NCBI GenBank assembly: GCA_023846275.1
Contig: CM043865.1
Location: forward strand, 34,176,412 to 34,240,411
Origin: Vanilla planifolia
Taxonomy: Eukaryota; Streptophyta; Magnoliopsida; Asparagales; Orchidaceae
Reading direction: 5' to 3'
Length of the DNA: 64,000 nt
Position numbers and translations under genes: made by a program
Shown here: piece after piece, positions 12,368-24,189 of the stretch
How the letters are laid out: each line of letters begins with the position of its first letter
How positions within the stretch are numbered: the first letter of the stretch is position 1
Notes under the pieces: generated by a model
The model's database searches: none
What the model saw: the letters and a program-made list of their open reading frames with translations, nothing else
Told to the model about the DNA's origin: nothing

Positions 12368-15254
12368 ATGGCCACCGTACCGGAAAGCCACATGATCGCT
12401 TGCCCAAATGAGGATTTGGGAGGAACATATCGGATTGATGAGTCGGACCAGAATCGGGCAAGCCAAGTTGGGCGGTCGAATGGGGTGTATCTGACCTGGG
12501 AGGACCTCTGGGTGACGGCGCCGAAACGCAATGATTCCCACAGAAGTATCTTGGCCGGGCTGACGGGGTTTGCCCGACCCGCTGAGGTCCTCGCCATTAT
12601 GGGCCCTTCAGGAAGCGGGAAATCTACCTTGCTCGACGCCCTCGCAGGTGCCGTGTCTGCTCTTTGCCGTCGGTAAAAGATGTGTTTTTTTGAAGTCATT
12701 AACAGTTCGAATTACAGGTAGATTACCGTCGGGGATGACCCAAACGGGAGTGATACTTGTAAATGGACAAAGACAACGGCTTTCCTACGGAACATCCGTA
12801 AAAAAAATCCGTCTTTACCAGATTTCTTATGTAAGAAAACTGCTCTGTTTCCTGAAACGCTTCTGTCGCCGCAGGCGTATGTCACCCAAGACGATGTTTT
12901 GATGACAACCCTAACGGTGAGGGAGGCGGTGTACTTTTCCGCGGAGCTGCAGCTCCCAGAGTCGATGTCGAAGGCGGAGAAGAAGCAGCGAGCGGAGGCG
13001 GTGATGACGGAGATGGGGCTGTTGGAAGCGATGGACATCAGAATTGGAGGGAGGAGCACCAAAGGAATCAGCGGAGGACAGAGGAGGAGGGTAAGCATCT
13101 GCATCGAGATTCTGAGTCGGCCGAAGCTACTGTTCCTGGATGAACCCACAAGCGGGCTCGACAGCGCTGCCTCGTTCCACGTAATGAGCAGAATTGTCGA
13201 GCAAGCTCGGCTCCACGGAGGGACCATCGTCGCCTCCATCCACCAACCAAGTTCTGAAGTGTTCGAGTTCTTTGATAACTTGTGCTTGTTAGCATCCGGT
13301 GAAACCATTTACTTCGGACCCGCTTCCTTAACTAATGAGGTTGAAGCTTTTCATAGACAAAAACAGAGAATTTTAACGAGGAAATTCCATATTATTAAAA
13401 TATGTGCTTTGATGTAGTTCTTTGCAGCGAGTGGGTTTCCATGTCCGTCCATGAGGAATCCTTCGGACCACTTTCTTCGCACCATCAACAAAAATTTTGA
13501 CAAGGTTGACGTTAGTCCACGCGTCGCTTTCGCTGATGTGCTTTAATTTAACTGTAGCTGTAGTTATTTTTGTTGTTTAATACGCGTCTGCTTCTGTTGT
13601 TCCATTTGGCGAAGGAAATCAGCCAAAGAGGACATTTTGTGAGTACCGTGGATACAACAGAAGCCATTAACATACTAACGAGATCCTACAAATCCTCCAG
13701 CATTAGTCAAGAACTGCTCTACCAAGTGGAGCATATTAGCAACATGGTAAGCCAAAAAAGACTGCGTCATGTTTCTGGGAAATTCTTTCGTTTTAATAAA
13801 GGTTACCTTGAAGTAAATGTTGTTTCCAATATTTGGAAGGGAGGAAGGGTTCTGAAGAAGGTGGAGCAAGTTCGGCTTAGAAGTCAATGCTCTGTGCTTA
13901 CGAGAAGATCTTTCTGCAATATGAACAGAGATCTGGGTTACTATTGGCTACGGTTTGCTATATATATAGCTCTATGTCTCAGTATTGGGACCATTTTCCT
14001 TGATATTGGTCGTGATTATGGATCAATTCAGGTTAATAATTGTTCCTCGCTGTTGGCTAATACTAAACCTTGTGATATAAGAAAGGCTATGTTTTGATTA
14101 TAAATTTTCCTTAAAAAAAATTAAAAATTGAAATAAAAATAAAAAAAAATTATTATCAAAGAGAACTTAAATAGCATAAATAATCTGAAACTTGTTCTTG
14201 GTTTAAAGTTGAGATTTTTCTTCATTTTCAGGCCAGAGGTGCAATGTTGATGTTCATAACTACATATCTTACTTTCATGGCCATTGGTGGATTCCCTTCT
14301 TTTGTAGAAGATTTAAAGGTAAGTTAAAAATTTCATTAGAAGTGGATAGAAAGGAAGAGCATTGGATCTTTCAAGAGAAGTTATACTAATTGATGATCCA
14401 AAACGAGTCCAACATATTTTGTGAAATTTATCAGTTTTAAAGTTTAAATTACATATTTTGTGCAAGTTTTTTTTGTATATGTTAAGGTTATAATTTATTA
14501 TAAAATATCAAATATGTAAGTAATTTTCATATGCATCCCACAAGAGTGTTTTGAAAATTTGCAGATCTTTAGAAGAGAGAGGCTAAACGGGCACTATGGT
14601 GCGGCAGCGTTCACCATAGCGACCACCCTGTCCTCTGCCCCATTCCTTTTCGTCATCTCTATCATCCCTTCGTGCTTGGCGTACTACCTTGTTGGTCTCC
14701 AGAAAAGCTTCGAACACGTCATCTTCTTCGCCTTTGTCGTCTACGCGGGCATGCTTCTTGTGGAGGGCCTCATGATGATTGTGGCGAGCATCGTTCCCGA
14801 CTTCCTCATGGGCATCATCACCGGGGCCGGAATCCAAGGCGCGATGGTCCTCGCCAGCGGCTTCTTCCGACTGCCCAAAGACCTCCCAAAGCCGGTTTGG
14901 AGATACCCCATGTACCACATCGCCTTCCACAAGTATTTATGTCAGGGACTCTACAAGAACGAATTCATAGGGCTCACTTTTCCGGCTGGCCCTGGTGGAA
15001 GCGCGCAGGGGAATGGCTCCGTGGTTCCGGGGATCGAGGTGTTGAAAGACTATTGGCAAATAGAGATGGGTTATTCCAAGTGGGTCGATTTGGGTATCCT
15101 GTTTGGGATGGTTGTGCTTTACAGGTTCTTGTTCTGGGCTATGGTGAAGCTTGGGGAGGTGAAGCCTAGTGGAGGAAGGTGGTGGGGGATTAAGCAGAAG
15201 CAGCGAATTCAGATGTCTTCAAACACTGAGTTGATTGATATGTGTGGTTCATAG
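12368..15254 (+). CDS. ABC transporter G family half-transporter (WBC type)
   Basis: Eight exons join in frame to 670 aa: 12368-12647, 12718-12797, 12875-13339, 13418-13504, 13615-13746, 13840-14031, 14232-14318 and 14565-15254 (stop TAG). All introns are GT-AG and short. Order is nucleotide-binding domain first, then membrane domain, as in ABCG proteins. Visible motifs: Walker [10 protein letters not shown] (about 79-87), Q-loop Gln in YVTQDD (about 125), signature ISGGQ (185-189), Walker B LLFLDE (205-210), H-loop His in [12 protein letters not shown] (about 243). The hydrophobic half runs from about 375 and includes typical ABC2-type words such as [35 protein letters not shown] and [11 protein letters not shown]. 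Length is normal for a half-size transporter, which must dimerise. Relatives in the ABCG1/ABCG11-like group export lipids, cutin, suberin or other hydrophobic compounds across the plasma membrane; the substrate here is unknown. No break or missing key residue was seen. The NBD exons and the last exon are GC-richer than the surroundings. Confidence 0.93.
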
Positions 15255-15349
15255 ATGAAACAGAGCGGATGACATGCAAGTGTTCCTTTCTTAGAACATC
15301 AAACGGTCTACATCTGATCGTTTCTTTGTGCTCTTTGCATCCATGTTTC
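15255..15349 (+). other. Short gap between the ABCG stop codon and a copia LTR
   Basis: Only 95 bp separate the ABCG stop codon from the first base of the LTR. The native 3' UTR is therefore either very short or runs into retrotransposon sequence. No canonical AATAAA is evident in the gap. Confidence 0.6.
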
Positions 15350-15904
15350 TGTTAGCAAACTTTAAGTATTTGTTAGTATTTTTTAAATATTGGTTAAGAT
15401 ATTTTAAGTGTTTTGTTAGTATTTTTAAATATTTGTTAGTATTTTTAGGTGTTTAAATGTTTAAATAATTTTAAATTTTAAGTTAAGAACAAACTTTTAA
15501 ATTATGAGAAAATATTTAAGGGATTGGTTATTTTTTTGCTTGTAAATTAATATAATTGTTACTTTCTGATTAGGAATGAATGAATGAAAAAGTTAATAGG
15601 TTTTCTCTTCTCGCTGTTTAGGGTTTCTGCTACCATTTTCAAATTTCTCCCAACACTTTATTTCCATCAAAGTGGTATTAGAGCTTGAAGAAGAAGAAGA
15701 TCGAACGCTGTAGCGTCGAAGGGAGAAGTACAGAGGTATTTTTTTTAAAGTGTTTTTATGTTAAATGTCTGGAATTATGCAACAAATCGTTCCCAGACTG
15801 CTGAACGACAATTACGATAATTGGTGCATTCAATTTAAAACCCTTCTTGGCTCGCAAGACCTTTGGGAGATTGTTATCGATGACTTTGATGAATCAAATG
15901 CTTT
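15350..15904 (+). mobile_element. Ty1/copia fragment: 5' LTR, primer-binding site and start of gag
   Basis: An LTR-like segment runs from TGTTAGCAAAC at 15350 to CCAACA ending at 15655. A sequence close to the initiator-Met tRNA primer site (TGGTATTAGAGC, 15673-15684) follows, then a frame from 15765 that encodes a copia gag N-terminus (NDNYDNWCIQFKTLLGSQDL). This is the usual order of LTR, primer site and gag in Ty1/copia elements of plants. The gag frame is lost after about 45 residues where a tandem repeat begins, so pol and the 3' LTR are missing. The element has the same orientation as the ABCG gene. Confidence 0.85.
15673..15684 (+). other. Retrotransposon primer-binding site
   Basis: TGGTATTAGAGC differs by one base from the TGGTATCAGAGC site typical of plant copia elements primed by initiator-Met tRNA. 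It sits 17 bp after the proposed LTR end. Confidence 0.8.
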
Positions 15905-16325
15905 ATCATATTATATCTATATCATATTGGATCTCATCTTTAACTATTAAATCTCATAACAAATAGTTCATCATATATCGTATATTTATCATAGTGGACC
16001 TCATCTCTAGTTAGATTATACAATAAATTACTCATCATATATCATATTTACATCATAATATATTCATTTATAATTACTATATCACATAATAAGTGGTTCA
16101 TCGTATATTATATCTATATCAGAGCATATCTTTTCTCTAACTACTAGATCACATAGTAAGTAGCTCATCATATATCATATCAATATCATAGTAGAGATAA
16201 AGATCTCATCTTTAGCGACTATATCACATGACAAATAACTCATCATATATTATATTTGTATCATAATAGATCTCATCTTTAACTATGAAATCACAAAATA
16301 AAGTAGCTCATCATATCTCATGTGA
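15905..16325. repeat. Diverged tandem repeat, unit roughly 70-80 bp
   Basis: About five to six imperfect units, each containing a form of TCATCATATATCATAT, then ATCATAATAGATCTCATCTTT, then ACTATATCACATAACAAATA. Similarity decays between units. It begins exactly where the copia gag frame ends. No coding potential. Confidence 0.75.
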
Positions 16326-18830
16326 AGGACTAATATTAATGGTGTCATAACATAACACATTTTCTCACCTTCACTCATAATGGTAACAAATTATGACAAC
16401 TAGAGTTAATGTCATTACAAACATATCATCATTCTCATTTTTACTCATTATAATTATAATATATCCATGATAGATCAATGCTATCACTAGTAGAATTATT
16501 ATGATAAAACTCATATAGCCTAAATTATATTAGGTACTCACACGATCTTATGTCATGAGTATTTATCTTTTATTTTATTCTTTTTAGCTCTCATTTCTTA
16601 TCTACTTTCTCTATTCTCTTTTATATTTATTTCTCATATTCAACATTACTAGCATCACTAAATCAATCAATTATTTTATATCTCTATTTTTATTTCTTAT
16701 CACACAACACGTAATAATGATATAAAATATGATGCAAAAAAAAGATAATATATCATAGTATTGAATACTAAATAATCATAACAAAATATTGTACTTACAT
16801 GATAGTTATTTAAAATTTACTTACCTACTCTTTTTGGAAAAATTTTTATATTAATTTTTCTTTTTCTTTAAATTATTATAAATAAATGATTAAATATCAA
16901 ATTAAAAATTATTATTATTTTATTATTGTCTAATATTGATTCAAACAATATTCATAAATCTATAAATTTATTGTTATCTGCTTAAACTTTAATTTCAATT
17001 TAATTAAATAATTCCATTATTGACCTGATATTCTTTTATAAAAAATGCCTTCAAGCTTTCTCCTTTTACAATAAAACTTTTCTAATATTGCTTAATAAGA
17101 ACACACTTATTCTCCTTTTCTTGTATAAACAATTATAAGGAAAATAATCAATCACAGTTGATAATGCTCAAATTTGTGAAAAACAACACTTTTTGCATTT
17201 TAATTGGGATGAAAAAAGCTAAAACCAAACTCATTTCAACTCCTCTCAAACAATTAGGAAAAAATAAAGCAAAAAATGAACTCAATCATCGCATTTACCA
17301 TTTTTTTGTGACCTAATTGTAGCCGTGTTCTTTTTGCCAAATACAAAAGGGTTGGAACAACAATGGTAGCTTGGGAATGCCAATCTTGGCCATAATAACT
17401 TCATATGGCTACACGATGGTGTAGCAACGGGGAATGGAGAGTAGGAGTTGATCACATGTGAAATGAAGGGGGGTGAAATGGTGAAGTGACTAATTAAATG
17501 AAATTAAGGTCTTTTTTATTTTACTAATCATATCCATTGAAGCTTCTTAAATCAACTAATGATGAGGCGAAAGTTGTGAAATTCATTGGCTATGCACAAG
17601 GGAGAAATGATGCGATGGATCAGATAACAGAGAAAGGAAAGTAAATTAGGGTTTTTTTCTTTTGCTTATTATACAATGTTATTATTATTATTATTTAATT
17701 TATCAATAATATATTACTAATTATTTTCTCTTAATAAAATTATAATAAATTTAAATGAACTTTGATCGTGATGAAATTAACATCAATAGATGCGTATCGA
17801 TGAGTTCGATCCAATGTTATATTCATTTTTAAAATCTAACATAGTTGATGAATATATATGTTTTTGAGAAAATGCTCAAAATTATTATTTTAAATAACTT
17901 TATCAAAAATCAAAATCTCAATCCTCTTTATCAAATCACTTGAACTATCTAAAATCAATATTGGAAAAATTAAGTCGTTACAGAAGAGCATTGTCATTTA
18001 TCCAAAAGTTTACCTAAATAAGAAGTAGGTACATATTTAACTTGTAGAAGAATCTTAAGTTCCTTTCATGATTGGGGTAATGTTGATCTTCAAATAGTAT
18101 TACTTTTTTAATATATGAACAAATAATCTAGCATATGATGTGAGCTTATTTTTTTATAAATTAATACTTTTGATGCACACTAGGATCATAAGAATAAAAA
18201 TAATAGTTTATTCTTATTTCTTAATCTTGATATATTCTAAGATCTAAAGTATCATCAAATATAGATTCTTCTATTTTAACCATATTAACGTGATGATTAT
18301 CACCTTATCGTGCCTTCTATCTTGGTTATGTAGAGTGGCTCGATATCTAGGTCAACATTTCAGTTGGTTAGATTCATTTTCAAAGAATATGTCCTCAACT
18401 TTGGAGTCACTTATCATAAATTTATTTGATTTTATGAGTTCTACCTTATCTATTATCTCTACATTATTCCAAATTTTCTTTCTAAGGTTGCTCTTAGTTC
18501 TTACATCGAATAAGTTAGTTCTAAAATTACAAATATATTACTAGGTCCATGGTTAGTTGCGCTGGTCAAGAATCAAATATTTTAGATTATTTTTTTGGAC
18601 ATAGTGGTTATAAACTACAAGATTGAAAACGAAGTTCTTAATTTGGAACTAAAAAAATAAATCTCAAAATATAATAATAATAGATCATATAAATAAAAAA
18701 TGTTATAACATCAAACTTGAAAATAAGATATATATATATATTAATTATTGCAAGTAAACATAAATATAAAAAATAAAAAGATGATTGTTTAATTTTAAAT
18801 TAAAAAATATGTAAATTCTTAAAACAAACT
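16326..18830. other. AT-rich intergenic DNA
   Basis: No supported gene. The segment about 17320-17650 is less AT-rich and may be old transposon sequence, but no motif is legible. The 84-codon frame at 18290-18544 is Leu/Ser-rich and does not resemble a known protein. Confidence 0.5.
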
Positions 18831-18833
18831 ATA

Positions 18834-18845
18834 CTCTGATACCAA
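18834..18845 (-). other. Possible copia primer-binding site on the minus strand
   Basis: The plus strand reads ACTCTGATACCA, the exact complement of TGGTATCAGAGT, a typical copia primer site. If real, a decayed element on the minus strand would have its 5' LTR to the right (from about 18846) and its body to the left. I cannot recognise LTR ends or gag nearby, so it may be a chance 12-mer or the last trace of an element. Confidence 0.35.
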
Positions 18846-20753
18846 AGTTAATATATAATGATATGTTAAAACCTATTTTAATTCATAAATAATTAAAAAC
18901 TTATGTTCTACTATTATATCCATATAATGGTCTACTCAAATATGTTATAGGTTTAGAATTATAAATCCTATGATTGATAGACAAATAAGAACTTTTCTAA
19001 AAGTCAAGGAATTGCATTGATTTTTAACATAAGAGATTTCAACTAAAAAAATAGTTTTAAATAATACACACTCAAGTACTTAAGTTGGTCGTGAAGTGGT
19101 AAATTACACACACAAGTAGAGTTCTTAGAATGTCAAACAAGAAATCACGTCATACAAATTAGAAAAAGAGTAGCTAAGCACTTTTTTAGGTGATTTGATG
19201 CTTTTTGTGGAAATTGGATAATTGATAAAGATATCCTCTTTTGAGCTTCTTGCTCGCCTTCTTATGGCACCTTTGAAATCACATTGTCTGATTGTTTGCA
19301 CACAATACGCTCTTATCAAAGAAGTTGGTGATAGTATTTCATTGTTTCATTCAAAAATATTTATCATTATTTACAACATACTAAATATCCCTATTTATAG
19401 TGATCTCAAATATACAATGATATTTTTGTTAACTTAGGAATCTGAAATGACATAATTTTGAAATCCTAAAACATATTTCAAAATTTAAAAGTTATCCCAA
19501 AATACAAAATAAATAATATGAATTAAAAAAAAACTAAAAAATTGAATAAAAAAGTTACAAAATTAATTTATGCAAGTAGTTCCCAAATGGGTTATGCATC
19601 TCTGGCTCTGATAAAAACAAGATGCGAAGTGGTGAGTGGCTCGATTGTTAATGAGTTATTAAGAGTTAAACAAGTCATAAAAGATGATTAATAACTATAG
19701 TTCTTTGTTTATTATCACTTCTTTTCCCTTTGCATATCACTTCTTTCTGTTTTTCCATATTCCTTAACATCGCATGCAAACCCCTTTGCTCTCCACAAAA
19801 AGGTTCTCCAAAGCATCATTCCTAACTAATTTTATTATCAAAACAAAACATTGATGTTGCATTTGTTATCAATTAATATCAGAACATTAAATACATTTTT
19901 ATCAATTAATATCAAAGTCATTATTCTTTATCAAATTGATATAAAAAAAGTCACAATTTTTCCTTTATCTTATTGTCACAAAGTCAAAATTTAATTTTGT
20001 TTTCATGCATATACTTTTAAACATTATAATAGTTTGAATGTTTATTCCAACCTTGTTAACTTCATGGTATCCCCAAAATCACTTGTCATTAAGATAAACA
20101 TAATACTTTAAATTATAAAACTAATTATTTTTTTACAAAATCTCTATCAATTAAGAGCAATATTTAAAAATGGGTCATCGGGATAAACGTCAAACTTTTT
20201 AATTTGTAACAAAAAATGATAAGTACTTAACAACGATAAGACCTATAACATTGTTATTTTAATGGAATTCTTAAGCCCGTTGAACAACTTAATATTGTCC
20301 TTTTATTAAGCGAAGTGCTTAGCTTTAACTATCATTAATCTTTAACCAATGCTGATGATTTATATCAGTTTTTGTTATAAATAGTTTGTGAGTTAAAAAC
20401 GATATTGAAAAAAGTTAAAAAAAAATTAAAATGGTAGTTCTATATAACTAAAAATAAATTATGATAAAATCTATTTAGTAAAAGTTCAATAAATTAAATT
20501 TATAAAAATTTTAAAATCTGGTAAGCTTTGTAAAAAATTAATGTTTGGTTATTGTGAGAGTCGGAAAGTCTTCGTCTCGGGTGTTAGGAGGGATGGGCAT
20601 GGGAACATGCACACTTTAACAATAAACAATTTTGTAGCGATGATAGTTCTCCTATCGCCAGACTAAAAAAGCTGCCGAAGGAAGCTGTGAGCACGCCTCT
20701 TCTCTAAGCCGTCGTGCAACACTGTCACCATCGTACAGACTCTTTCACCTTCG
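18846..20753. other. AT-rich spacer and upstream region of the zinc-finger gene
   Basis: No gene recognised. From about 20550 the composition becomes less AT-rich, consistent with the promoter and leader of the gene beginning at 20754. No TATA box could be assigned with confidence. Confidence 0.45.
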
Positions 20754-21812
20754 ATGATCGGAACCGGTAGTCGGCTCCTCGCCTTCGGCGCTACTGAAGA
20801 AAATGAACCACTTAACTTTCCGCAGACCGTTACTGATTCGATCGCAGGAGGAGCTCCTCCATCTTCGGATCCCGAAGTTCCCCTTCGCAACCTCTACCTA
20901 CTTGGCCAGAAAATGGAATTCATCCGTCGGTTCCTTTCCAACTCTGTCGAACGCCGCATTCCAATCGATAAAGAACAGCTCCATATCGTGTCCAGTGAGA
21001 TCGCTTCCACTGTTCATCAGGTCATCGTAAATGGCTCTGCACTCCTCCTCGCATCCACCCGCTTCCCGAATGTCACTAATTCCTCGCTCAACTCATCTGG
21101 GATCGAAGAGGGACTCGCAGGTACTTCAGATGTTCCTCCTACTCCATCTGCGCAGTCGTCCAAAGCTGATGCAGAGATCGTGGAGATCGATGCGTTGGAG
21201 TTGATGGCCGAGCACGTCCATTTCTGTGAGATCTGCGGCAAGGGATTTCGGCGCGATGCGAACCTCCGGATGCATATGCGTGCCCACGGGGACCAATTCA
21301 AAACCCTAGAGTTCTTAACCAAGCCGGAATCTGTGGAAGCCGCTGGGATAGTTCCTGTAAGGTCCGTACGGTTCTCATGTCCCTTCCTTAGCTGCCGCAG
21401 GAACAGAAATCATGCGCGCTTCCGGCCTCTGAAGACGGCTGTATGCGCTCGCAATCACTTCCGCCGGTGCCATTGCCCGAAGATGTACACTTGTGATCTG
21501 TGCTGCAAAAAGAGCTTCTCGGTTTTGGCGGATTTGAAGAGCCATCGAAAAAGTTGCGGGGAGACACTGTGGCGATGCTCCTGCGGTACGAGCTTTTCCC
21601 GTAAGGATAAGCTCTTTGGGCATGTTATGCTTTTTGAGGGCCACGTGCCGGTGGTGGAGGCTGTGCAGGTGGATAGGGGAAGGGAAATCGGCGTGGGAGA
21701 AGAAATAAAAGAGAAGAGAGAAGAACAAGTTGGGGAGAATTTAGATGAAGAATTCTTTGGTGGTTTGATGGAGGAGATTGGGGGAATGGGAGGATGGTGG
21801 ATGGGGCATTAA
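20754..21812 (+). CDS. C2H2 zinc-finger transcription factor, STOP1/STOP2/ART1 type
   Basis: Uninterrupted 352-codon frame starting at ATG 20754. Four zinc fingers lie in the second half in the spacing seen in the plant STOP1 group. Finger 1 is HFCEICGKGFRRDANLRMHM (C158, C161, H174, H178). Finger 2 is long, with C209, C214, H235 and H240. Finger 3 is a C2HC form (C247, C250, H264, C268) containing KSFSVLADLKSH. Finger 4 is a CSCGTSFSRKDKLFGH type (C275, C277, H290, H297). A short acidic tail follows. Upstream, residues 42-105 form a probable helical region. Members of the group are nuclear activators of acid-soil and aluminium tolerance genes; that role is inferred by homology. The protein is shorter than typical STOP1 (about 500 aa by family knowledge), mainly because the N-terminal part is reduced, so it is more likely a STOP2-like paralogue than STOP1 itself. 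GC content is well above that of the surrounding DNA. Confidence 0.9.
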   Translation: MIGTGSRLLAFGATEENEPLNFPQTVTDSIAGGAPPSSDPEVPLRNLYLLGQKMEFIRRFLSNSVERRIPIDKEQLHIVSSEIASTVHQVIVNGSALLLASTRFPNVTNSSLNSSGIEEGLAGTSDVPPTPSAQSSKADAEIVEIDALELMAEHVHFCEICGKGFRRDANLRMHMRAHGDQFKTLEFLTKPESVEAAGIVPVRSVRFSCPFLSCRRNRNHARFRPLKTAVCARNHFRRCHCPKMYTCDLCCKKSFSVLADLKSHRKSCGETLWRCSCGTSFSRKDKLFGHVMLFEGHVPVVEAVQVDRGREIGVGEEIKEKREEQVGENLDEEFFGGLMEEIGGMGGWWMGH

Positions 21813-24189
21813 CATATGGATAGCTGTTTTTCTGGGGTTCTGTTGGTTCAAGGTGCGCTGCTTCGTTTTTATGTGTTCAAGCATACAATTTTTGGGTCTA
21901 TTTCGTTTGCCCGTGGCAAATCTTGGTATGCAGTGCGAACTTTTATTTTGCATAATATATCTTTGTGATCGTGGAAGCATTGTTATAACGGATTTGCAAA
22001 TATATAAGCTGGTTTTAAATTTATGCATTTGGTGGAGGAATGAGGCGACCAGAATTTATGTTGTGAAATCGGCAAAGTGAAATCTGCCCCAATCCTTATT
22101 AGCAACTTCAATTCAAGACCATATGCAGCAATTATATGCCAAAAGCTCAGGTTTCCTACAGTTGTAGCACAATGTTTGAATTCAATTATATATTTTAATG
22201 GCTGATCAGCAGTCTTCAAGTTAGAGTTTCACGCTTCAAATCTGGGGATAATCTTTAATCTTATTCAAAAAATCATGATAGCTAGTGTTTCCCTTATACA
22301 GATTGAGATTTATTGGTTGCTGTCAATAAATTCAATGTTTTTTCTAGTCTAACTTTTGTTGCAAAATGAATCATCATCTAAAGGACTGGAATTTGTCTTG
22401 ATTATGGAGCTAGATCCCAAATTTGGCTGAAGATTAGATGGTCCAATCTTAACAATCTAAAGGTTCAATCTAGTGTATTTTAGTCCTATTACAAACATCA
22501 TGCGATGCCAATGGACATATTTTTTGAGCTAAGAAATTTGGATGGTTTAATGTTGTGCTCTGATATAGATTTGTGATAAATAAATATTGGATTGGTTGAA
22601 GTCCGTTTCAGTTGTTTTATTTAACTTTTGTTTTATATTAGAGGATGAGAGTAGGTTAAATGAGATTCTCACTATCTAAGTCGGGATGTTCACTCTTCAT
22701 GGTTAAGCATCCGGTGTGTTCATGGGTTTCCTCTAAATCTAGAGGTTCTCTAGGTACATCTGATGTTCTCTTTCTTTTCATGTTTTTCTTGTTATTTTTC
22801 TTTTGAGTTTTCATTATTTTACACTTTCTTTGATTATTCTTCTATCGTGTTTATTGAAATTGTTGCTAGAAATGTTGTGTTGCCTTGTTTTATATTCCAA
22901 ACAGCTAGCATCAAAGGAAAATTCTTTTGTTGGTTGATAAAACGTTCGAATAATGATTGCTAATGAGCTTGTTAATATCAATCATTGGATGGCTGTATTG
23001 GCTGTTTTTGGCAGAAAAGACATGAATTGATAAAGCAAAGAGATTGAGAGATTTGCTTGAATATCAAGTATTAGGTTTGATACGGCTTTTATGTGCAAGG
23101 GACATGGCTGTCAATATTGCCAATGAAACTACAATAATAGGTTTGATGAAATCGTGTTTGAGAGATTTTTTTGCATCAAATGAAATGCTTTTGATGTATT
23201 AGTTATTGATCTGAAGATGGTCAAGGGAATTTTGATGGCAGATTATATTTGGTTTCAATGTTATCTCAACTCTGTTTGGTTAAATAGATATTAGTTTTGA
23301 TGTTGAAATGGAAAGATTTGTTTTGATGTTTTTTTTGAAAGTTGGTATACAATGTATATATGAGTACTTCTATAAAGAAAAAGTTCAAGCTTCAAGTACC
23401 TTTAGGTTTGTTTCTAGGCTAGGATATTCGTAGAAGAGAAACAACAGAATACTCAAGTGTTTCTTTGGGTACTGAGAGTTGAGGAAGCAATCAAGAATGA
23501 CAGAACTAGAACTATAGTTGGCCTGAATCCCAAGGAAGAAAGTCCCAAACAAAAATAAAAAATCTGGTCAGTGACATGAATGTAACCTTTGAAAAATTAT
23601 TCACAATATTTTGACGTAGTCCAATTGAGTCCTGTAGATAGAGCATCATTTCATTCGACTTTATATAGAGAGCGGTTGTAAAATTTTCCTTTTAGAAGGT
23701 TTAGAACAAAATGGTTGATGATTATCCTTTACAGATTGCTAGGAGGCTTGATTTAAGATCAAAGGTACAAACAAATCTGTTTGAAAATTGCCTGATGTGA
23801 TATATATTTGTGTTTGAACAAAACTTAATATCTATTTTCCAATTAGATAACACAAGACTAATGATTGTGTTTGGGGGTAGTTCTTACAAAATTATAAGTT
23901 CTATTTTTGTAGCTCAAGGAATACAGTTGAGTATTTTAAAAAAGAGAGAACATTATGGACATTATAGGTACTACTTATAGTCAGATGACTCCAAATCATG
24001 TATTGTAGAATTGATCTCATGAGATCGATGGAAATAAAGATGATGGCCACAAAGAATTTGTTGCCTAGTTTGAATATATATATAGATATATTTCTTTGTG
24101 AAGATTATAATATACAAACTAAAAAAAGGTGTTTTCTCTAAGACTAGGAGTGGACCAAAGGCAAAAAAATTAGAGTTCACACATGTTTA
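21813..24189. other. 3' flank of the zinc-finger gene and intergenic DNA
   Basis: The first few hundred bases probably hold the 3' UTR. Beyond about 22300 I see no gene. A few frames of 60-100 codons occur, but none matches a known family. Confidence 0.45.

Noticed and set aside
12283..13308. Minus-strand frames of 138 and 198 codons
   Set aside because: They are antisense to ABCG exons 1-3, which carry all the ABC motifs on the plus strand.
14583..15169. Frames of 115 and 165 codons on both strands
   Set aside because: Shadows of the GC-rich last exon of the ABCG gene in other frames.
12368..15254. ABCG gene as a pseudogene, because single frames stop after each segment
   Set aside because: The stops fall in introns. 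Splicing at GT-AG sites joins all eight exons in frame with every key motif intact.
21017..21728. Minus-strand frames of 101 and 117 codons
   Set aside because: Antisense to the zinc-finger gene, whose plus-strand frame has four clear fingers.
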